This document shows, piece after piece, positions 24,065 through 37,745 of a stretch of 64,000 nucleotides of DNA (position 1 is the first letter of the stretch; every line of letters begins with the position of its first letter). The stretch is from positions 170,467,430-170,531,429 of the forward strand of contig JALIGW010000002.1 of assembly GCA_023053685.1 (NCBI GenBank), read 5' to 3'. The stretch is from Diadophis punctatus similis. Its lineage: Eukaryota > Chordata > Lepidosauria > Squamata > Dipsadidae. A program made the translations under genes and the position numbers. The notes beneath the pieces were generated by a model, which was not told where the DNA came from, searched no databases, and saw only the letters and a program-made list of their open reading frames with translations.

Positions 24065-27000
24065 ATAATAACACAAAAAGAATTCTTACTCAGAAAGTTG
24101 GTGGAGTCTCCTTTGTTGGGTTCATTCAAGGAAAGTCAGGCAGTCAGCTTTCAGTATGTTGATTTGGATTGGACTCGATGGTGAAAATACTGTACCTTGG
24201 ATGATTTTATTTTTTTAAACACAGATACAAGAGGGAAAACAGATATTATTCATAATAACTAGACAATGTTGTTTAAAGAATCTCTCTAGTGAACTGCAAA
24301 TATAATGACAAATATCTTTTGTCTGCTAAATATTGAAATGCTTTGGAGGATTTCTAGCTAGCTATTTATTGTAATTATTAGCTTCAAAAGCTTAATCTAG
24401 CCTGACTCTGATTATCTAGTAATATTACTGTTGGACAAGTGACATGAAAAACAGCTCAGCAGCAGATACAACCATTATTTTTTATATCTCACCTTTCCTA
24501 CCTCTAAAATTGTGGCATTTTTTTTCTTTGTGTATAGGTATGTGTGTGTTTTGATAATTTGAAACAGCCCTATATCTATAACTGATGACAAAAAATTAGA
24601 ATCACGCTGCCTTCTAGCTTGAAAAAATTAAGACTGACTTAATACCAAAGAACATCAGCATAAAGTTGCTATTTTTGACTAATTTTCAGCCATTTTCAGA
24701 CAATTAATATAACGAAGATTTGGATCCTCACTTTTCAAAACTACAGTTCAGTGCAGTGAAATCTGTAGATTGCTGTTTTGCTTACATGCTATTCTGATTA
24801 CAATGGGCTTTCTCAAAACTTAATCAAATTTTGTGTAATGACAATTTATCTGGAAATACTGATTTCAGTAAGACAGCCATACATTTATTGAATCTGTCAA
24901 TTTGCAAAAGATAAGTTTGAGGTAAGATATGATAATGGGACTCTTGAAAATAAAAGCATGATATAGACCAATTTGTTGACATTTAAAAGAAAAATATTTA
25001 TGCTATTAGGAAGAATTTCCTGATTTTAAGAGCTATTAAACAGTGGAATAATTTGTTTAGAATAGCAGGATTCCTTATCACTGAAGATAAAGTCAGGTTA
25101 GATGATCTAAAATCTCTGCCAATTCACATATTCTATGACGTATGACCATCCCATAACTCCAAAGACAGTTGTTCCCATCTTTCCAACTTTAAACTAGACA
25201 TGTGTAATGCTGGTCTCAATGAATTTCTAGTTGTATCTTAATATCTGAGCACCACAATTTTTTGCTATTTTATTATTATTGTTATATTAAATAATAATCC
25301 AAAAGCAAAATAATCCAGAAGTTCTAAATAAAATAACTGTGGAGAAATATGGTTTAAAGGCAGTAACCAGTTTTCCTGTCCCAGAATTTGAAATATTTGC
25401 ATGGGGAATGATGGCTGATGAATCTCAAACATGTGGTAGATACACTTAGATGTTCAAAGTTGTTCCAACTTTGATTTTCTAGTGTGCTATCACTGTGGAG
25501 GGTATTTAAGATGTTTTTGAAATGGTTTCCTTAAGAAAGTTTACCAGTTCTCTAGCTTAAATTTCAATTAAAATTCAAACAAAAATGCAATCTTTGTCTG
25601 CTGATATTAATGCAAAAGTTTTATCTTCATGTATCAGCAATTATATTCAGCTTATATTAGCAATCATATTTGTTGAGTTATAATAATTGCAGTTGCTGGC
25701 AGCTTCAAGCCAATGTTACATAATATACATTAGATATTCTGACATGATAGTTCATTAATAAAAATTAATTTTTATACATTAGTTCTAAACAGAATACATT
25801 CATTATTAATTCCTAGGCTACCCATCATGTGAAATAAATCTAAATACTGATTCAGATGATTTATCACAATCTGGAGCCAGACTGAATGCAACTATCATAA
25901 TGTGATTTTTGGACTTGCATTTTGTACAAATCAAACAAATTGTGGTTTATTGCACATTTAAACAAACCATGGCTTAATAAACTGGATGTGTAGACAGTGA
26001 TAGTCTTTTTTTCTGAATGTCCAATTTATATAATTAATACCTAATATTCTTTGTTCCCTATTTATTTACCTTTGTTCTATTCATTCTTTTCAATTTGGAT
26101 GAAGAAATTGCTTTGGGTAACTTCTGTGTAACTTAATCCTATGATTTGTTTGGGATTAAGTTCTCAAGCACCGAAGGAGATTGATATTCACAGATTAGTG
26201 AAAATGGCCACAAGATTTTGTTTTCCATATTTGTTAAAATAAATTTCATTTCTTTATATCTCTGAAGACACATTTGCTTATTTTCATTGCCCACTATATG
26301 AGCAGATTTCAAACATTAACAAGGTCAACTCTCAATCATGATTTACTCAGGTAAGTAGTTTTGAAGTAACGATGAAATGTGCATTGCGTTGCAGAAGGAA
26401 GCAGAACATTACAGATGTTGTTCAGTGAGCAGGAATTTCCAGTTCCAGCATTTACATTCATTTTTTTCCCGTCTCCAAGTTGACTGAAAATCTTTTACAG
26501 TCTTTCTCTTCCAAAGTTCTAATGCTTAAACAAGTACACCTGCTTTTCCCAACTTTTGCTGTCCAGGTATGTTTGGGAATACAACTCTGAGAATTGCCAG
26601 CCAACAAGCACGCTGGCAGACCAAGTGTGCCAGGGAATACTGAAGTGGTCCAATTGAAACAACCTAATAAAGCGCCTACTGTGTAAATTAGTTTTTATTA
26701 TGCCAATCCCTGGAGATTTTTATGATTTGATCATTACAAGAATTGGTAGTAACTGCCTCTAAATTTTGTATTTTAGTCTGAGGAAGTGTGCTCGTGTGTA
26801 CGGTTAAGCACAATTCCCTGGAATTTTAGTGGGAATGTTCAACATATGTTTATGGCTAATCTTTAGAATTTAGGGAGCTTAAATCTCAGCAGATAGGTAT
26901 GCATTTGCTTGGGAGATATTCATTGTATTCATCGCACGATTTCAGCGCTGAAGCCTTTAACGTCAGCTACATCTTTACAAGGAAGGCTATTAAAATTAAC

Positions 27001-27214
27001 CAGCATTTTAAAACGGAAACCACTGGTCTTTCACAGGAAAATTAAATGCTCCTAAGAACTTGTCTGTATCTTTTTTGCTTGAATTTTTTACAGAAGGCAG
27101 TCTGAAAAAAACCCACCAAGTATGAATAAACATTTCACTCCACATTAAAGCTGCCTGTACCCTGCCTGCCTGCCTTTAACCAAGCCAAGTCTTTAAACTT
27201 GGCTCTTCCTCTCC
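24065..27214. other. Intronic unique sequence
   Basis: Very AT-rich, largely unique sequence. I found no coding signal, RNA gene or clear mobile element. Confidence 0.4.
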
Positions 27215-27360
27215 CAGGGCTGGCCAAACTATGGTTCTTTGAGGACCTGTGGACTTCAATTCCCAGAATTCCTGAGCCAGCCATGCATGCATGGCTAGCT
27301 CAGGAATTCTGGGAGTTGAAGTCCACAGGTCCTCAAAGAACTATAGTTTGGCCACCCCTG
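27215..27360. mobile_element. Palindromic hAT-type MITE
   Basis: The left end is CAGGGCTGGCCAAACTATGG and the right end CTATAGTTTGGCCACCCCTG. The two arms, containing GGACTTCAATTCCCAGAATT and its inverse, meet at CATGCATGCATG, so the whole 146 bp is one long imperfect palindrome. No convincing target duplication remains. Confidence 0.8.
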
Positions 27361-28676
27361 CAGGGTGGTTGTCAGGTCCTTTAGGCTGGGTGTTGCATGA
27401 GGAAAAAATTGGTTTTATTGTTCCCTCTGGGCAAATAATACATTTATTTTCTGATATTACAATATTTCTTTTTTTTAAAATGTAAGTTGCCCACAGTCAT
27501 TCTGGAGTTGGGTGGCCCTAGATATGTGTTTTGTAAATAAATAAAGAAATAAATAAACGTGCAGCATAAAGGAAAAGAGAGAACGCCCTGTGTGTATGCA
27601 TGTGTGTATTTAGCTTTCTCTTATACACAGCAATTTCATAAAAGACTCTGTAGCATATGAAACACATTATAAATGCTCTTGTAAAATCCACATCATTTTG
27701 CCCACATGAAAAGCGAGGGCCTAAAAATAGCTATTCAGAGAGTATGCGAGTTAGTCGTAATTTCAGTGCTCATGAAATGAAATAGCCGTGTAGACAGCCA
27801 TTTTCCCAGCAGTAATGCTATAGGTCGACTCTACCCAGCAACAGCAGTTCCTAGCATTTTGTTCATGTTATCCATCCCGTAGAAATCATGATACGCCCTC
27901 ACATCTTCCCATTGCTGTTTTAAATTTGCCTGGCTAGCTTTAATCGTTTTAGCATTTCCTTTCCTCTAGGATTATTTCTTGGCAAAGCTCTTTCAATAAG
28001 AGCACTGCCAACCAGTGCTTAAAAGTTTCAGCACATGGTCTTTTCTCTCTGATTTACCTTTCTTTATTGCTCATGAAAAATCATTTTATTTATAACAAGT
28101 GATGACATTTTTCCTTTCGCTATAATGGATTTTTGTCTTGGCATTGGAAGCTGACAAAATTAATTCTCAGTATATGCATAAAAGAGGAAGCAAAGCTACA
28201 TATTCACAGAGCAGAAGAAAGCAATCAATTGCCATGTTGAGGTTAAATTTAAATCCAAGATACAAGCCCTTCTATAAAAAGCCAATCATTTAACATCTGG
28301 AATTGTGGTCTACTTCCCATGTCCACTGTTTTCCATTTTGTGAGGGGTTGCCCATTTCACCTGGTAGAGTGATACAAATCTTCTGTTCCCCACTCACAGA
28401 AACATCATCCATAAAAATATAGGTATTACGGATCACTTAGAGACTGTTTGAAATTGCAACAAACTTCCCAAAAGATACTTAAGACCTGAATTCAAACCAC
28501 CATCCCACCTATTCTTAACTCCTGCTAATTTCCCTTGAGTGTTATTAGTACAGATCCTTGTAGAGAACTTAAGCTTGCAATAAATCCTTATACACATTTG
28601 AACTGCCTGGATCTCCTGATTTCCCTGGTGCTTGATATTGGGTTCATTTAATGACTGTGTTTATTTAATGACTGCC
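27361..28676. other. Intronic unique sequence, possible conserved non-coding block
   Basis: No gene or repeat recognised. The part at about 27,690-28,000 has more CpG and higher complexity than the neighbouring intron and holds a perfect MEF2-type motif CTAAAAATAG (27,721-27,730). It could be a conserved intronic regulatory element, but without alignment this is speculative. The last 40 bp (ATTTAATGACTG repeats) resemble Tigger-like repeat sequence. Confidence 0.3.
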
Positions 28677-29436
28677 AGTAAGGTTCTACATTTTGGCAAG
28701 AAAAACAAAATGCACAGGTACAGTATATGTGGTACCTTGCTCAACAGTAGTAACTGTGAGAGGGACCTTGAAGTCCTAGTGGACAACCATTTAAATATGA
28801 GCCAGCATTGTGCAGCAGCTGCCAAAAAAGCCAACACAGTTCTAGGCTGCATTAACAGAGGGATAGAATCAAGATCACACGAAGTGATAATACCACTTTA
28901 TAATGCCTTGGTAAGGCCACACTTGGAATACTGCATTCAGTTTTGGTCGCCACGATGTAAAAAGGATGTTGAGACTCTAGAAAGAGTGCAGAGAAGAGCA
29001 ACAAAGATGATTAGGGGACTGGAGGCTAAAACATATGAAGAACGGTTGCAGGAACTGGGTATGTCTAGTTTAATGAAAAGAAGGATCAGGGGAGACATGA
29101 TAGCAGTGTTCCAATATCTCAGGGGTTGCCACAAAGAAGAGGGAGTTAAACTATTCTCCAAAGCACCTGAACAAGTAGAACAAGAAGTAATGGGTGGAAA
29201 CTAAACAAGGAGAGAAGTAACTTAGAACTAAGGAGAAATTTCCTGACAGCTAGGACAATTAATCTCTGGAACAGCTTGCCTCCAGAAGTTGTGAATGCTC
29301 CAACAATGGAAGTTTTTAAGAAGATGTTGGATAACCATTTGTCTGAAGTAGTGTAGGGTTTCCTGCCTAGGCAGGGGGTTGGACTAGAAGACTTCCAAGG
29401 TCCCTTCCAACTCTGTTATTATTATTATTATTATCT
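28677..29436 (+). mobile_element. CR1 LINE 3' end (5'-truncated)
   Basis: A 5'-truncated CR1 on the sense strand. A continuous frame of about 170 codons encodes the C-terminus of the CR1 RT protein: HFGKKNKMHRYSICGTLL, YNALVRPHLEYCIQFWSP, then ETLERVQRRATKMIRGLE and KRRIRGDMIAVFQYLRG. This is the conserved end of amniote CR1 ORF2. It is followed by the 3'UTR (CTCCAACAATGGAAG..., CTAGAAGACTTCCAAGG) and a (ATT)n tail at 29,417-29,434. It lacks the RT catalytic core and cannot be autonomous. Confidence 0.88.
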
Positions 29437-30166
29437 TCAGTTTACATCTGCCACATTCACTTAAGAACTGCCACCACCACCCCACCCCAAATTGTAAAAT
29501 TGGATTGGTGACGTGGGTGCCTCAATTTACAATTATCATGACACCCACTGGAAATTCTGGCCTCCATTATGGTTTTACGTCAAGAACTACCTGTATTCTC
29601 CCAGGTGAAATCATATGTGTATTGGGGAGACATGATTCCAGTTAGGTTACACCGTCATCTGTGTCACCTGTCCACAAAGGAAGAGCTAATTTGGCTAAAG
29701 GCTGTTTCTCTAGAAAAGATAAATGCTCTCAGCAACTCCCTCTATTCTGAGCAATAAAGGTGTTGTTGTGTTGTCGGAATGACGGTAAACATAAACACAG
29801 AACAAAAATAGGGAGGTGCTAGTTATGAACAGTTTAAGCTTCAGATGTTGCTGTTATTTTCCAAGGGCTGCTTAGGCAGAGGCACAACTGAACTCCTGGC
29901 TTTCAGGAAGTTGAAAAAGAAAATAAAAGTTTGAGAAAGGGCAAATAATACTGCCAAGGGGTTTTGGTGGGGGATAGAATATGATTACTACTAGTGAAGG
30001 AAAAACTTTGCTGGTGTTTATTTTTATTTTATTTTTTTAAAAATGCTGGCTAAAGAGGGGGATGCTTTTGGAAGAGGCAACTTTTATGTTCAGGATGAGG
30101 AGGACCCTGTTAAAATATCTGACTCTTGCTTCAGATCATTTTTGGTGGTCCATTTTATGCTCAACT
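29437..30166. other. Intronic sequence, partly Tigger-like
   Basis: The part at about 29,440-29,600 (ending TTTTACGTCAAGAACTACCTG-TA) looks like the right half of a TA-flanked Tigger-type element, with ATTTAATGACTG sequence on the other side of the CR1 copy. The CR1 may have inserted into it. The remainder is unique. Confidence 0.35.
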
Positions 30167-30295
30167 CAGTGCTCCTCAACCTTGGCAACTTTAAGGTGCG
30201 TGGACTTCAATTCCCAGAATTCCCCACCCAGAGCTGGTTGGGGAATTATGAGAGTTGAAGTCCACACATGTTAAAGTTGCCAAGGTTGAGAAATG
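30167..30295. mobile_element. Palindromic hAT-type MITE
   Basis: TIR segments CTCAACCTTGGCAACTTTAA and TTAAAGTTGCCAAGGTTGAG are exact inverse copies. The arms contain GGACTTCAATTCCCAGAATT and its partner AGTTGAAGTCCACA. It belongs to the same family as 58,478-58,607 but is more diverged internally. Confidence 0.78.
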
Positions 30296-30586
30296 TTATA
30301 TGTCATGACATTGCCCAACAAAAGGGCCCAAGGCAAGAAGGGCAAATTGCTTCTAGACACTGTTTGGAAGTTTGGTGTTGGAACAGACACACACAAAAAA
30401 GCAAGGAGATGGCAACAGAGCCAATATCTCTGGGCAACACCAGCAAGACTCCAGACAGCGTCAGCACCACGCAGTAATCTATGTGAAAAGATGTTTAATT
30501 CACAAAATGCCAAAATGGGTTGCTGGAATTTTATTCAAGCTTCGTGTTGTACAGTAGACCCTATCCAGTAATTGTTTTATTCATAG

Positions 30587-30589
<3 letters not shown>

Positions 30590-30673
<84 letters not shown>
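30590..30673. repeat. (CT)n microsatellite
   Basis: About 41 uninterrupted CT units. Frames across it give only Ser-Leu or Arg-Glu repeats. Confidence 0.97.
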
Positions 30674-30676
<3 letters not shown>

Positions 30677-32581
30677 TAAACACATATGACAGACAACTAT
30701 CCTTGTGCTTATACACTGGTCATCTGAAAAGAACTCCATAACCAATAACCATAAGCTATGTATAACTGCTTCCATTCACATATATTGTTTAAACAGCTTG
30801 CAACCTTTTCTGATATTTTTTTCAATTGAAAACTATAAGATCTACTATATTTTTACTTTTTGTGCCTATGAGATGTTTTCCCTCCACCTTGCCCCCATTT
30901 GGAGGTATATTGATTCTCTGCACTTTAAAAAAAATGAGATTAAGAATATTTTAAAAAGCCAAGCCACTACTAATCTAAACTAATTCTGTAATATGTATAA
31001 AATGATAAAATGAAAAGCATACACCATTTAGTTTAAATTAAAGTACTTTATTTCCATAAAAAACCATTTGCCTTTGAGATGAAGGTGGCTGAATGGGAAC
31101 TTGGCAGACATTTAATAAAATAATAGGATTCTCTATAAAAACAATATTGCAGTTTAATAAAAGGCCTCAAAATTATTAAATTCAGAGCTTCATTCAGTTC
31201 AGATGTGGCTAGGGCGCACAAACTCTTTGGGAACTCTACCATTAAGGGATTTGCTGTGGCTGTTTTTATCTGTTTTCCAAGTGTATGTTTTAATTTAAAT
31301 CTTTACTGCATGTTCCGCTCCTTCTCAGAAGGCAGCAATTCCCTACTAACATTTCTGTCCAGCTCCTAAATTTTTACTGGCAGTTGGTAATACTGAAATA
31401 ATTGTTGTAAAATAACATATATTCTCTGTGGTCTGCATAAGTTCCTTAAGTGTATGGAGGAAAATCAAATCATAGGAAGCAACAATAGATTTCAATTGTT
31501 GAATTGAACATCATGGATAATGAATCCATCCATCCATCCCCATACAAAAATACTAAGCTTAGTCTTTTCTGATGTCTAACTAACATAAACATAAACATAA
31601 TATATAACATATAACATAATATAGATTGCCAGGCACACTGTTCTGCACTGAAGGTGTTATTCTTAGAAAAGCTTGATGCTGTTTCAGATAAATATCTAGC
31701 AGATTTTTGCTGTCTTTGATCATTAAGCTTTACTACCCAGAGGAGGAAGGCAAATCTTTCTTCCCAGTGACAGCCAACTCGGGAGCTTGTTCCTCAAGAG
31801 AGATTTCCTCAGGTTTTCATAAACTAAATCTGAAGGCAATGGAGATGCAAACTGTGCTTCCTTCTTCTCACTCAACTCAGAACCTGTGTCTGATCACCTG
31901 GCAAGTTTGCAGTTGAAATGTAACTTTCATATTCATTGCAATACTTCCCAGATAAATACATCCAGATCATGAATGTCCAAAGAGGGTAAATAAAATTTAC
32001 AAAGATAGGAGAAAGAAGAATGAGAACTAAAATAACATCTGCTTTATGGACTTGCATATCTTTGTTTAGAAGGGATATTAGAAGGGTTATCCAAGAATTA
32101 CTGATTTAAGAGATCAATGGTACCCATCTTATATTGACTTTGCCCTGAATTTGAAATTGAATCTATCTTGTTTGCCCTTGTTCGCAATATTCTCAAGAAA
32201 AAAATAGAGGACCTAAAAGATTTCCTCCAACTTTATGAACATATTCAACCATGCTTTCTTTTTGTGCTGTAGCCAAAGCAGATATTCTTCTGCAATATAC
32301 ATTTTCTAGAAGAAGTTGGGAAATATCTGCTCTATCCTAAGACATTCAAGTTGTGGTTTTGCAAAGCTTTTCTGGTCTAATGTTGTGGTGACTTACAACT
32401 CTCCATCCTTCTCGTCTCCCAAAAGTTATTAATATTGTAAATAGTAACTTGAAGTCAATTGTGGGCTTGATGGAGACCACTATACTGATCTCCAACTCAG
32501 ATTAGTTTGTGATATTATTGGTGGAAAATGTAGTTATGTTTATGCTTCACCTAATGGCTTGGATCTGTAATTTGATGGTGT
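30674..32581. other. Intronic unique sequence
   Basis: AT-rich single-copy sequence. Nothing recognised apart from short simple repeats (CATC units near 31,525). Confidence 0.4.
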
Positions 32582-32589
32582 CATTACTG

Positions 32590-32972
32590 CAAAGGTGGGT
32601 TTCTCCCAGTTCGGACCGGTTTGCCCAAACTGGTAGCAACCTGCTGGTGATGTCATGATGATGTCACGGAACCGGATCAGTTGGTGCCGGTCCGTGGAGG
32701 CAGCCATCTTTTTAAAAAATATTTTGGGATTTTTTTTGAAATTTTTTGGGGGGAATTTTTTTGGTTTTTTTTTCTTCTGCGCATGCGCAAAAACCAAGTT
32801 TCCAGCACTACGCATGCATTTCCATCTTGTTTTTGGCTTTTTTAAAAAAAAATTCTGCTTTTTTGCTACTGCGCATGTGCAGGTGCGCAAAGCGCGTGCG
32901 CGCCCATGAGGCACAGCCACGCGGCGCGGGAGGAAGCAAACCGGCAGTGAGGTAAGTTAGAACCCACCCCTG
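32590..32972. mobile_element. hAT-type MITE with CpG-rich core
   Basis: A 383-bp element. The left end is CAAAGGTGGGTTTCTCCCAG, a mutated form of CAGGGGTGGGTTCT. The right end is AGTTAGAACCCACCCCTG. The flanks CATTACTG (32,582-32,589) and GATTACTG (32,973-32,980) match 7 of 8, the 8-bp duplication expected for hAT. The interior has GGTTTGCCC.../ACCGG motifs, TTTTTAAAAAA tracts and a perfect TGCGCATGCGCA (32,778-32,789). It has no coding capacity. The same family in opposite orientation is at 46,743-47,089. Confidence 0.85.
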
Positions 32973-32980
32973 GATTACTG

Positions 32981-35900
32981 GTGGTTTAATGAATCAAAGT
33001 AAGGATTCCTCCTAGATGTGACTCTTCCCCCCAATCACTTTTCTTTCTTTCTTTTTTCTTAATGTAAAACCAGATTACTATCAGAGTATAGTCACATGTG
33101 TTAAACTGTACCTATATCATGTTTGGTTTTGGTTTAGAACTATAGCCTCTAGGATTTGTAAATTATAATTGATGGCTTAGTGTTAGATCTGAACTAAAAC
33201 CAGTGGTTTATTTAAGTATTATCTGGCTCTGAATACAACAGTGAGCCTGTTAACTGGAACATCTAAAAATGAGTACATTTTGCCAGTACTTAAAGTTATG
33301 TTGGCTCACGATCTCAGCACCTGAAGGAATGTCGTCTTCCATAAAGAACTGCTCAGTCAGTTCTGGATGCCTCCAACTTTGGCAGCAAGGTGGGTGGCTT
33401 TGAGACAAGGTATTTTCAGAAATTGCATCTCACTTGTGAACTAGGCTATTTTTCCTAGCTTGCTAAAATATTGTACATTTTTCTTGGCTTTAGGACGACC
33501 TCTATTTCGCTGCTGCTTTGTATTTCTTTCAATGCCTTTTAAATATCCTTTGCTTTTATTATGTGCTGCTGTATATGGCTATCATAATTTAGCTTCAAAG
33601 TTGTACTACAAATGTTTTTAAAGAAAACATTTATTTTTATTTGCTTTACCTAGTTGGGAAAAAGAAATGGCCTAAATAGAAGGCCCAAAAATGTCCACAA
33701 GAATTGACTTCTACCTGTGGTAGCATTGTAAGATGTAAAGGATATTTCTCATATGCCTTTGATTCTAAGAATCTGCATCCAGTGAATATGGCTTCAGAAC
33801 CAGATACATCTGGAGTGCACCAGTTTGAAGATGGATCATTTAGTGATTATTCTGAACCTTTATATGGTTTCAAGATGGGTAGAAATTCTATACCTTGTTT
33901 TTGAAGTAAAGTAGTTGGGACAATTGCCTTAAACACTTTTGCTTACCAAACTTTCCCCCCCCATTAGATTTATATGCTGCTTTTCTTACAGAGAAGTTCA
34001 AAGCAGCATCTATTGCATTCCACATTCGAGTTTACTCCACAAAAGTATCCTTTCGGTTAGGCTGGATTGAGAGATAATAACTGGCCCAAACTTACATCAA
34101 AATGTTCATGACTCAAGACAGACCTGAACATGGATGTTCTACTCTTAGAATAGTGGGCCTGATGTTTCTATGCTAGGCATTAATTATGCTTTATATTTTA
34201 TTGCTTTTCTTTTTAATGTTTAAAGCACTTTAAAAATATTTATGATCTTTTAATTCTGTCAAAATTTTGGTTGTTGGGTAGATTAGAAACATAACATCAT
34301 AAATTATGGAGTCCCTTTTAAGGAGCTGAAACAGAGAACAGGATATTCTCAATCTGTTTGAATTTTTCAAGAGAGAAAAATAAAACTTGCAAAGACCTGA
34401 AAAGATGCATTTATATCTTTGGGTTAGATTGCAACTCAATCTATTACAATTACAATTTATTTTTCTTATTTTTACAAACATAACAGAAATTAAATTTGGA
34501 AAGGAATGAATGATACCAGAAATATTTGTACATAACAGTGGAATACAATCATTTGTTTGCTTTTGACAACTAACTTGCAAATGTAGTGTTTGTGGTGTGT
34601 GTGAATGTGAGTGTACACACTTATACATGTATACATATGTATTCCGGCTCTCAACTTATTGATGAGGGAGACATGTGCGGTTAGAAAATATCTATTTAGT
34701 ATATGTACTAAAGCGGACATTGTGTATTTTAATTCAAATCCCAAGTTGTATAGGACAGTTTTGTTTGTTTGAAACCTTTTATCTCAGTTAAAGCAGTACT
34801 GTAATCCCTGTCTGGGAAATGTTGATTAACAACAGCTAGCAGCCAGTCTGTCAACTAATAGTTAGAAGGGAAAAATCCAAGCAGCAAGGAAGCTCTTTCA
34901 AAGGACCGCTTGTTCCAAGTACACGTGACAGTGTTAGCAACTTCCTAGCTGTGAGAAGACATGAAACATTGAGTAAGTTAGCTGCAATTGGGCTCCTTAT
35001 TAGCCCAACCATTTAGAAGATAGCAAAGCTGTCAGTCTTCTAAATGCTTTTGCCTTTGAAGTCTTCCTTGTGTAAATAGAGGGTGCCAGTTATGGTCATG
35101 CAAATCCCAAAGCTGCCCATGTATATGACCCAACAGCTTCTGAATTCTGACTTTATGATGCTCCTTTTCTGGTAAACTTAGAGGCAGGAGGATAGAATTT
35201 ATTCACCTGTCCTTTAAAAAGATTTGGTGTTCAATATAACATAAATCTGGATGGGTAGCAGTGACTTCCATTAATTTTACTTCAGAATTGTGAGACTTGA
35301 AAGATAGCTTATTTTCATGCTTTTTTAAAAGTAATATTCCAGCATATTTTGGAGGCAATTATGGCCTCAAATTCATGTTTACTTTAAGTAGTTGTTCTGG
35401 GGTGGCAACAGACAGGCCTACCATTTCCAGGAATGAGGGATGGTGTAAAATAATTGTGGATTTACTATAATGCCTTTTCTGGTGTAGAAAAAGGGAATGG
35501 AAAGCAGATTTCCCTGAATTTGTTAGGGAAAGATATTTGGGCAAAGATTGACAAAAGAATTTTAACTAGCAAGGTGATTCTTTCTCCAGTGGGGTGCTTG
35601 TCATTAAGTCTTGAATAACAACTTGAATAACAACTAGAAATCTGGGTCAATGACTGTCACGATGTGAACATTGCCAGTTGAGCACCTCTGCCACATTTCT
35701 AGGTTTACTGTATTTTCTAATCAAACAGACATGTGATATGTTTTACTGCGCATGTGTGCATTCCAGGAGTCTCCTCCTTTCCTTCTTCTCCTGTGAGCCT
35801 CGCCCGAGGCAGACGTGATTTCTTAGCTGAGAAAATGTAGCTTATTAAGGTTTATATTTTATTACTTTTATACTGAAATAAATATTTTGTTAATTAGAAT

Positions 35901-36830
35901 TAAATCTCGGTTTTATTTTCTAAGTAAGCATGACTTCAAGGAAGCAAGATCCTATATCACCTCTTGATAGGAATAATTTCCTATCCGTCAATGACCGACC
36001 CAGATTTGATCCTGCAACATTATCCTGGGACAGGTATATTCGGCTTCATTTGTGGAAATCTAGGACCAGCTTTTCCTCAGAGGTCAATTTAGTCATTTAG
36101 CATTTTAAAAAAGTTGGCAATCCTAGTTGCTCCTTAGCATGATTGCCTTCCCTTCCAGTTTTGTTTTGTTTTTGTTTTATACGGATGAAAACAGATCAGT
36201 CATGAGCCTTGAGGCTAAATTAGCCATTTTGCCAAAAAGCACCAAAGCTGGAGCTTTTCCATTTGCATGTCCTTGAGACTTGAAGATCTGAGGCCAGTTT
36301 TTCTCGTAGACCTTCCAATGGAACCCTTTTAATAGCTGGTGTCCTCCACCTCGTCCCTGTCTTCCCAGAGAACAGGGTGGTAATTTCCATGGGAGGAGAA
36401 AATCTAGCTCATTATCTCTTTGCCAGGAGCTGGGCTTGTGGGTGGAGCTAATTGTGTGGAAGTAAATGCAGTCAGCTTTTCTTAAACTGGCTTGTAGGCT
36501 ACCTTCAGGAGATCATTTGTGTTCATAAATGAGTATTGTATATGTGTCTTTGATTCTCTTTTGTAAGGGAAAGAATGTATTCTGTTCTGTCAACTTAATC
36601 TGTAAATCTTGACAATACAGATAATTATGTAGACTTCTTAATATTGCAATTTTTGCTCAGAATATTTTTTTTTCTTGCAGCTGGCATCCATTTTAAAGAG
36701 GAATGTTGCTACATCTAGGCAAACAATGGAAATGCATTTTGTTGAAAAACTGATTCAAAGAATTTCATGACCAATGGGGAAGAGATGCTCAAATGTTATA
36801 CCTTTACAAAAAATAAATTTATTTTATTGA
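32981..36830. other. Intronic unique sequence
   Basis: Mainly single-copy. The open frame at 34,230-34,628 (minus) shows no recognisable domain. The part at 35,730-36,040 (below) may be repeat-derived. Confidence 0.4.
35730..36040 (+). repeat. Possible LTR-like or dispersed repeat fragment
   Basis: A CpG-containing start (GCGCATGTGTGCATTCCAGG, then CCTCGCCCGAGGCAGACG) is followed by A+T-rich sequence with AATAAA (35,876-35,881). The end resembles 8,430-8,460. It could be a solo LTR-like or other dispersed repeat. Neither terminal inverted dinucleotides nor a target duplication was established. Confidence 0.25.
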
Positions 36831-36831
36831 A

Positions 36832-37057
36832 GAGCCGTGGTGATCCAGGGCTTAGAATGCAGTATTGCAGTCTGACTCTGCCCACTGCCAGGAGTTCAAG
36901 CCTGACCGGCTCAAGGTTGACTCAGCTTTCCATCCTTTTGAGGTCAGTAAAATGAGAACCCAGATTGTTGGGTGCAATATGCTGACTCTGTAAACCCGCT
37001 TAAAGAGTGCTATAAAACACCGTGAAGCGGTATATAAGTCTATTGCTATTGCTATTT
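36832..37057 (+). repeat. Sauria SINE (sense)
   Basis: The only sense-oriented copy: GAGCCGTGGTGATCCAGGGC head, GAGTTCAAGCCTGACCGGCT (B-box region), GGTTGACTCAGCTTTCCATC body, ending TATATAAGTCTATTGCTATT with GCTATT tail units. Confidence 0.88.
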
Positions 37058-37611
37058 TAAAAGCTGCTACATCAGCTCACAAGTCCTAATTAGGATGGGT
37101 GTGACTAGGGCTTTGTCTGCTGAGGATCATAGCTGGTCCAGGTGGTGATGGTCACAGACATGTCACAAGAGTGAGTCTGAAATCAGCCAAATGGAGTATA
37201 ATATTTGGATTGCTTTCATTATAGAAATCTTGAATTTTGGCTAAAATGAACTAATTCTTTGGGGGGAGGGATGTACATGGAATGCTCTCCCCTCTGTTGA
37301 AGGTGGCCCAATCACTTCCAAGAACTGGCAAGTCCTGATAGAGATGTGTGCTGTTCATTGCAACTATTTAAATTGATTTTATCTGGGCATTTCCAAGGAA
37401 ATGAATACCATGCCACTCATGGAAAATCCTGTTCTAAACTCTTTAATGGGTAAATCTGTTGATTTTGTATTTAAGCTTACAGGCTTCAATCTCATAGTCA
37501 ATGGAGGCTGCTTTAATAAATTGAATAAACCCTTATATATTCCCTTAAATTTGTTTTCCCTCCTAATAGCTTGAGAGAGAATCTCAATAAAAGAATAATA
37601 TAGGTAGGTCT

Positions 37612-37745
37612 GAGTTGAAGTGTGGAGTCTGTGGTGCTCTCTGAGCTCGGTTGTTTGCTTGCAGATGTTTCATTACCCAACTAGGTAACATTGTCAGTGC
37701 TACTGAGTGTGGGATTTGCTCCCTGATTAAGCTTGCTGAGAGAGA
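37612..37745 (-). repeat. Dispersed repeat fragment, second copy at 60,495
   Basis: GCTTGCAGATGTTTCATTAC and CCAACTAGGTAACATTGTCA are the inverse of 60,510-60,550 (GTTACCTAGTCAGGTAATGA, then AACGTCTGCAAGCAAACAAC). The copies are well conserved over about 90 bp, so this is a genuine interspersed family. Its class (LINE or Penelope-like 3' end is possible) was not determined. Confidence 0.55.
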
